DNA of 9,982 nucleotides from Planctomycetota bacterium (lineage in GTDB: Bacteria > Planctomycetota > Planctomycetia > Isosphaerales > Isosphaeraceae), in NCBI GenBank assembly GCA_021777685.1, contig JAJYDH010000214.1:1-9982 (forward strand), written 5' to 3'. The first letter of the stretch is position 1; every line of letters begins with the position of its first letter. The notes below the pieces were generated by a model that was not told the DNA's origin, made no database searches, and saw only the letters and a list, made by a program, of their open reading frames with translations. The position numbers and the translations under genes were made by a program. Of this stretch, positions 6,981-9,982 are shown in pieces.

Positions 6981-7381
6981 TTCCACCTCGTGATCGTGAC
7001 CCGGGTCCCCTCGCCGACCTTCGTCGCGATGTCGAACTCGTTGACCAGCCGCTTCGAGCCGCTCAGTCCCATGCCCATCCCCCTGCCGGTCGTGTAGCCG
7101 TCGGTCAGGGCCTTCTCCAGGTCGGGGATTCCCGGCCCCTGGTCCTCGAAGGTCAGCCTCAGGCCCTTCTTCATCCCCTCCTCCACCCGCTCCAGGCGGA
7201 CCGTCCCCCCCTTGCCGTAGTCCAGGGTGTTCCGGGCCAGCTCGCTGGCGGCGGTGATCATCTTCGTCTGGTCGACCAGGCTGAAGCCCAGCTCGATCGA
7301 CCACTTGCGGACCGCCTGCCTGACCAGCACCACGTGATCCGACACCCGGATCTCCATGGTGTCATCCTTCGTCACGACCAT
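6977..7381 (-). CDS. rsbT: Stressosome switch serine/threonine kinase, RsbT-like
   Basis: This 134-residue single-domain GHKL ATPase has RsbT length and layout. It shows VDQTKMITAASELARN (36-51, N-box E47/N51), an intact G1 box DQGPG (80-84), the ATP-lid segment DGYTTGRGMGMGL (94-106) and SGSKRLVNEFDI (107-118). RsbT phosphorylates conserved Ser/Thr residues in the STAS domains of RsbS and RsbR under stress, then leaves the complex to activate a partner. The gene order rsbR-rsbS-rsbT supports this over an RsbW-type anti-sigma factor. ATG 7381 has a strong GGAGGAGG 6 nt upstream and overlaps rsbS by 20 nt. ATG 7357, with AAGGA 7 nt upstream and only 4 nt after the rsbS stop, would give a 126-residue protein and fits about equally well. 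Confidence 0.92.
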   Translation of the reverse strand: MVVTKDDTMEIRVSDHVVLVRQAVRKWSIELGFSLVDQTKMITAASELARNTLDYGKGGTVRLERVEEGMKKGLRLTFEDQGPGIPDLEKALTDGYTTGRGMGMGLSGSKRLVNEFDIATKVGEGTRVTITRWK

Positions 7382-7760
7382 CCTCGTCCTCCTCCGTCAG
7401 CCGCCTCCTCGTCGAGGCCCGCAGGAGGATCATCCCCTTCTCGACGTCCAGCGCCGTCCGCACCCCGTCGAGCGAGAGCCCGAGCTCGACCAGGGTGATC
7501 GCGACGGCCGGCCTCATGCCCACCACGACGGTCTCGGCGTCGAGCACGCGCGACATCCCCGCGATGTTGCCGATCATCCGGCCGATGAAGGAGTCGACCA
7601 TGTCCAGCGACGAGATGTCGATGAGGACGCCGTGCGACCCGTGCGACGAGATCATCGAGGTCAGGTCGTCCTGCAACGTCGTCACGAGCCGGTCATGCAT
7701 GTCTACCTGGATGGTGACGATCAGGAAATCGCCCATCTTGAGGATCGGGATGCGTTCCAC
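7362..7760 (-). CDS. rsbS: Stressosome scaffold STAS protein, RsbS-like
   Basis: This 132-residue stand-alone STAS domain matches RsbS in length and motifs: RIPILKMGDFLIVTIQ near the N-terminus, VLIDISSLDMVDSFIG (45-60) and VVVGMRPAVAITLVELG (78-94). S57 in the MVDSF motif corresponds to the RsbT-phosphorylated serine of Bacillus RsbS (Ser59 there). RsbS forms the stressosome core with RsbR and holds RsbT in the resting state. The start codon is GTG, supported by GAGGAGG 8 nt upstream. The gene begins 13 nt after rsbR and overlaps rsbT, as expected for an operon. The C-terminal tail is short and charged (RRRLTEEDEDGRDEG), so its last codons form the GA-rich Shine-Dalgarno-like stretch before the rsbT start. 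Confidence 0.94.
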   Translation of the reverse strand: MERIPILKMGDFLIVTIQVDMHDRLVTTLQDDLTSMISSHGSHGVLIDISSLDMVDSFIGRMIGNIAGMSRVLDAETVVVGMRPAVAITLVELGLSLDGVRTALDVEKGMILLRASTRRRLTEEDEDGRDEG

Positions 7761-7773
7761 CGTGTCGGCCTCC

Positions 7774-8640
7774 TCAGGAACCGGCCCGGACCTTGCGGAC
7801 GCCCCGGCCGGTCCGCTCCAGCGCGATGGCGAAGGCGTCGGCCAGGGACGCCTTGGTCGTCACGTCGCCGAGGTCGACGCCCAGGTGGACGATCGTCTGG
7901 GCGATCTGCGGGCGGATGCCGCTGATGATGCACTCGGCGCCCATCAGCCGGGCGGCCGTCACGGTCTTGAGCAAGTGCTGCGCCGTGAGGGTGTCGACCG
8001 TCGGCACGCCCGTGATGTCGATGATGGCGATGTTCGACCCCGTCTCGACGATCCGCTGGAGCAGCGACTCCATCACCACCTGGGTCCGGGCGCTGTCCAG
8101 CGTGCCGATCATCGGCAGGGCCAGGATGCCCTCCCAGAGCTTCACGACCGGCGTGGACAGCTCCAGCATCTCCTGCTGCTGCCGGGAGATCACCTCCTCG
8201 CGCGCCTTCTGATGGACCTCGGTCGTGTAGAGGCCGAGGCTGTCCAGGAGCTGGTTGGCCGACCAGGTCGCCTCGGCCAGCCCCTCCGCGTCCTTGGCGT
8301 GGGCGCGGCCCAGCCTGGTGAACAGCGGCTTCTTGAGCGAGAACACGAACGAGGCCGTCTCCGACGGCGAGAAGCCCTGGAGGCCCCTCGTCCGCGAGAG
8401 GTTGGACAGGAGCTCCCGGACGCCGCCCCAGCGAGGGCCCTGGATGTCGTCGGCCCCCCCGTCCCTGATCGCCGACTGGAACAGGCCGAGGAACTCCTTG
8501 CACTGGTCGCGGACCTCCGACTCCCGGATCGAGGCCCCACGTCGGGGGGCGACGCCCGACTGCTCCTTGATCCAGTCGGCCAGCAGGTCCGATTCCTGAC
8601 CCTTGAGGACTTCGAGCAGGCCCTGTCCGTTCTTGCTCAT
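7774..8640 (-). CDS. rsbR: Stressosome sensor scaffold protein, RsbR-like
   Basis: This encodes 288 residues, the usual RsbR size. Residues 1 to about 155 form the variable N-terminal sensor region (globin-like fold in the family), here rich in charged helices and without recognisable ligand residues. A short linker carries ELSTPVVKLWEGILALPMIG (160-179), the classic entry to the STAS domain. The STAS core has IIDITGVPTVDT (206-217) and GIRPQIAQTIVHLGVDL (241-257). T217 and T249 line up by motif with the two RsbT-phosphorylated threonines of Bacillus RsbRA (Thr171 and Thr205). ATG 8640 has AGGAG 10 nt upstream; the upstream in-frame ATG at 8697 would add 19 unrelated residues. It is the first gene of the operon, so the promoter should lie in the following 300 bases. 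What stress it senses cannot be read from the sequence. Confidence 0.93.
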   Translation of the reverse strand: MSKNGQGLLEVLKGQESDLLADWIKEQSGVAPRRGASIRESEVRDQCKEFLGLFQSAIRDGGADDIQGPRWGGVRELLSNLSRTRGLQGFSPSETASFVFSLKKPLFTRLGRAHAKDAEGLAEATWSANQLLDSLGLYTTEVHQKAREEVISRQQQEMLELSTPVVKLWEGILALPMIGTLDSARTQVVMESLLQRIVETGSNIAIIDITGVPTVDTLTAQHLLKTVTAARLMGAECIISGIRPQIAQTIVHLGVDLGDVTTKASLADAFAIALERTGRGVRKVRAGS

Positions 8641-8936
8641 CTTCGACCGACTCCTGACGCCGAGTTGTGGGGCGACCGCGCCCCGACTGACGACCAATTT
8701 CGAGGCAGGGATCGCGGACGGACCCGACCGGCGGGATCGATGCCGGCCGAAGGAGCGGGCGGATCGCGTCGACGCGAGGTCGGACCCCTCGCGAGCCGGT
8801 CGATTCGCTCGCGAGGCATCAATGTGAGCGAACGAAGCTGGTCGCGCGGTGCCGCTGGCGGTCCTCTCCAGAGTCCCGAGGGTTCAATGATAAAGGATGA
8901 CCACGTCGAAAGCCAGTGGAGCAAGGCCGGATCGGC
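8641..8936. other. Leader region upstream of the stressosome operon
   Basis: No gene is supported here. The operon promoter, reading leftward, should lie in this stretch, but I cannot identify a convincing -35/-10 pair. The only clearly AT-rich patch is near 8885-8898 (TTTATCATT on the minus strand), which could contain a -10 element. A 9-bp inverted repeat, CCTCGCGAG at 8787-8795 with CTCGCGAGG at 8808-8816, could be an operator or merely a hairpin. Confidence 0.4.
8787..8816. repeat. 9-bp inverted repeat upstream of the rsb operon
   Basis: CCTCGCGAG at 8787-8795 is perfectly inverted at 8808-8816 across a 12-nt spacer. It lies about 150 nt upstream of the rsbR start codon. Each arm contains the self-complementary CTCGCGAG, which fits a dimeric regulator site, but in DNA this GC-rich such repeats also arise by chance. 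Confidence 0.35.
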
Positions 8937-9114
8937 CAGGGTCCTTCAAAGGTCTTTGCTTGAACGACGGCCCCCCCACCCCAACCCTCTCCCGCAAGGG
9001 GGGAGGGTGTCAGGAGGATGGAAATCCGCTCGCGTCTGGCTCCCTCCCCCCTTGCGGGAGAGGGTTGGGGTGGGGGGGGGCGGAGGATTGCGGCGCGACC
9101 TTTGAACAACCCTG
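8937..9114. mobile_element. MITE-like non-coding inverted-repeat element (178 nt)
   Basis: A perfect 37-bp inverted repeat (8971-9007 with 9042-9078) encloses a 34-nt centre. Outside it lies a second, shorter inverted repeat: 8937-8954 with 9097-9114, matching at 16 of 18 positions and perfect over the inner 10 (TTCAAAGGTC / GACCTTTGAA). The nested structure with distinct outer ends looks like a small non-autonomous element. The inner arms carry the CCCTCTCCCGCAAGGGGG-type sequence, which I recall as a recurrent intergenic repeat in many bacterial genomes. No transposase and no clear target-site duplication are visible, so 'mobile' is inferred. Confidence 0.5.
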
Positions 9115-9116
9115 CC

Positions 9117-9139
9117 AGATCGGCCGAATGGGCCGATCT
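9117..9139. repeat. Small hairpin, 9-bp stem
   Basis: AGATCGGCC at 9117-9125 pairs perfectly with GGCCGATCT at 9131-9139 around a 5-nt loop. It abuts the right end of the MITE-like element, so it may be part of the insertion site or of a neighbouring terminator. No U-tract follows. Confidence 0.4.
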
Positions 9140-9315
9140 TCCCGACCCCGGACCTGATGGGCCGGATGATGATCTTCGAATCGGCCGTGAGCAGACCATC
9201 ATCGATGAGCGATCGACAGATCCCATCGGATCGACCATCGGTCGTCGTCTCGCCGATCAAGCTGGATTCGGAGTCGATCCGACTGCGGTTCATGACCGGA
9301 TGGCCCACCATCGGA

Positions 9316-9402
9316 GGAAAAAGGGGACTCGCTCCCGGCCCTGAAACAGCCCATCGAACCGGGCGGAAAGGATGCGGGCCGGGTGCCAATCCCCTCTTTT
9401 TC
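9316..9402. repeat. REP-like imperfect palindrome with GGAAAAAGGGG / CCCCTCTTTTTC ends
   Basis: The left arm (9316-9341) begins GGAAAAAGGGGACT and ends CCCGGCCC. The right arm (9376-9402) begins GGGCCGGGTGCC and ends CCCCTCTTTTTC. The arms pair imperfectly around about 34 nt. Palindromes with a GGGGACT...CCCCTTTTT layout recur between genes in planctomycete genomes as I remember them, and some such families are moved by REP-associated transposases; no such transposase is in this window. Confidence 0.5.
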
Positions 9403-9670
9403 AGGCCAACCGGAACGAGGATTCCATCAACGAGGAGGTCTGGGCATCCATCGAGTTCGAGCCGGGACAGGGGGGGCGAGTCCCATTTCGGCCACGTCCG
9501 GGGCGGAATCGAACGGGTCAGGGCCAGGTCCTTGAGATGGCGGGCTCGACCCACCCTCCATTTTGCGTTTTCGGGAGAATGTGTGTTCGAAATCCCCGAA
9601 CGGGCCCGAATGTGATGGGAAACCGGCACCCTCGCCGAGCATCCACCAACATCCACCCGGGGCCCGACCC

Positions 9671-9982
9671 ATGCCGACCAGCGAAGCCCGCGTCCGCGCC
9701 AACCGAGAAAACGCCAGACGATCGACCGGACCGAAAACCCCCGAGGGCAAGGCCCGCTCGCGGTGCAACGCCCTCAAGCACGGCCTGACCGGCCAGGGTG
9801 TCGCGCTGCCCACCGAGGACAAGGCCGAGATCGAAAGGCGCTTCGCCTCGCTGCAAAAGGATTTGCGCCCCAGCAATGAGCTGTCCGAGGAGCTGGTCCG
9901 CCGCGCCGCCTTCCTGTCCGTCCGCGTCCGTCGCTGCGAGAAGCACGAGACCTCCGAGACCGCCCGGCGCATCCGCCACGCC
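9671..9982 (+). CDS. Hypothetical protein, STGPKTPEGKARSR family, 3' end beyond window
   Basis: The frame is open from ATG 9671 to the window edge, giving 104 residues without a stop. The N-terminus carries the recognisable pattern RANRENARRSTGPKTPEGK followed by ARSRCNALKHGLTG (residues 10-42). This motif marks a basic protein family of unknown function that is common in planctomycetes and also seen in proteobacteria. The rest is charged and probably helical (EDKAEIERRFASLQKDL, ELSEELVRRAAF). The high Arg/Lys content suggests nucleic-acid contact, but that is speculation. No good Shine-Dalgarno precedes the ATG; the start is chosen because the family motif begins about 10 residues later. Orientation is divergent from the rsb operon, with about 1 kb between them. 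Confidence 0.82.
   Translation, partial: MPTSEARVRANRENARRSTGPKTPEGKARSRCNALKHGLTGQGVALPTEDKAEIERRFASLQKDLRPSNELSEELVRRAAFLSVRVRRCEKHETSETARRIRHA

Larger units (their letters stand above)
9115..9670. other. Non-coding region before the right-edge gene
   Basis: I see no gene with recognisable protein features in these 556 nt. It contains a 9-bp hairpin at 9117-9139, the REP-like palindrome at 9316-9402, and the 15-nt match to the left-edge hairpin at 9543-9557. A less GC-rich patch around 9557-9597 lies upstream of the right-edge gene and is the likeliest place for its promoter, but no convincing hexamers are evident. Confidence 0.5.

Noticed and set aside
6981..7304. N-terminal extension of the ATPase-phosphatase fusion
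   Set aside because: It overlaps the rsbT coding sequence in another frame and is compositionally random. The GTG at 6980 has the right domain boundary and a Shine-Dalgarno sequence.
6977..7381. Identification as an RsbW/SpoIIAB anti-sigma factor
   Set aside because: The family fold is shared, but gene order after rsbR and rsbS, the length and the DQGPG-DGYTTGRGMGMGL pattern fit RsbT better. There is no sigma factor gene nearby.
7495..9105. Long plus-strand open frame across rsbS, rsbR and the leader region
   Set aside because: It is antisense to well-supported STAS genes, shows no protein signature, and runs through the inverted-repeat element.
9157..9615. Plus-strand open frames between the inverted-repeat element and the right-edge gene
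   Set aside because: They cross REP-like repeats, lack good ribosome sites, and their translations have no recognisable features.

Overview
This is GC-rich bacterial DNA whose gene content points to a planctomycete, probably of the Isosphaeraceae type. The evidence is a Tat-exported DUF1501 protein, large soluble hybrid kinases, and a start at the right edge of the 'STGPKTPEGKARSR' family. The taxonomic call is inference from gene types and codon bias; there is no rRNA to confirm it.

Layout. Positions 1-72 hold a 31-bp hairpin repeat just upstream of a plus-strand DUF1501 gene (89-1528). A convergent intergenic region (1529-1840) follows, with a four-unit palindrome array and a small hairpin. 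From 8640 down to 1841 on the minus strand runs one compact six-gene operon, in transcription order: rsbR-like, rsbS-like, rsbT-like, a fused RsbT-like ATPase plus RsbX/SpoIIE-type phosphatase, a hybrid histidine kinase whose N-terminus is another RsbT-like ATPase, and a second hybrid kinase (REC-PAS-HisKA-HATPase-REC). The first two genes are 13 nt apart and every later pair overlaps. Positions 8641-9670 are non-coding as far as I can see, apart from a MITE-like inverted-repeat element, a REP-like palindrome and a small hairpin. A plus-strand gene begins at 9671 and runs off the window.

How the genes work together. RsbR and RsbS are the STAS-domain scaffold of a stressosome. RsbT is the switch kinase that phosphorylates them and is released to act on a target. 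RsbX-type phosphatases reset the scaffold. The usual Bacillus target (RsbU and the sigma-B partner switch) is not in the window. Instead the operon continues into two cytosolic hybrid histidine kinases, so the inferred output is a multi-step phosphorelay. The most striking feature is that three consecutive genes each carry an RsbT-like ATPase domain: alone, fused to a phosphatase, and fused to a histidine kinase. The last copy has lost the G1-box aspartate, which suggests a binding or docking role rather than kinase activity. No HPt protein or DNA-binding output gene is visible here.
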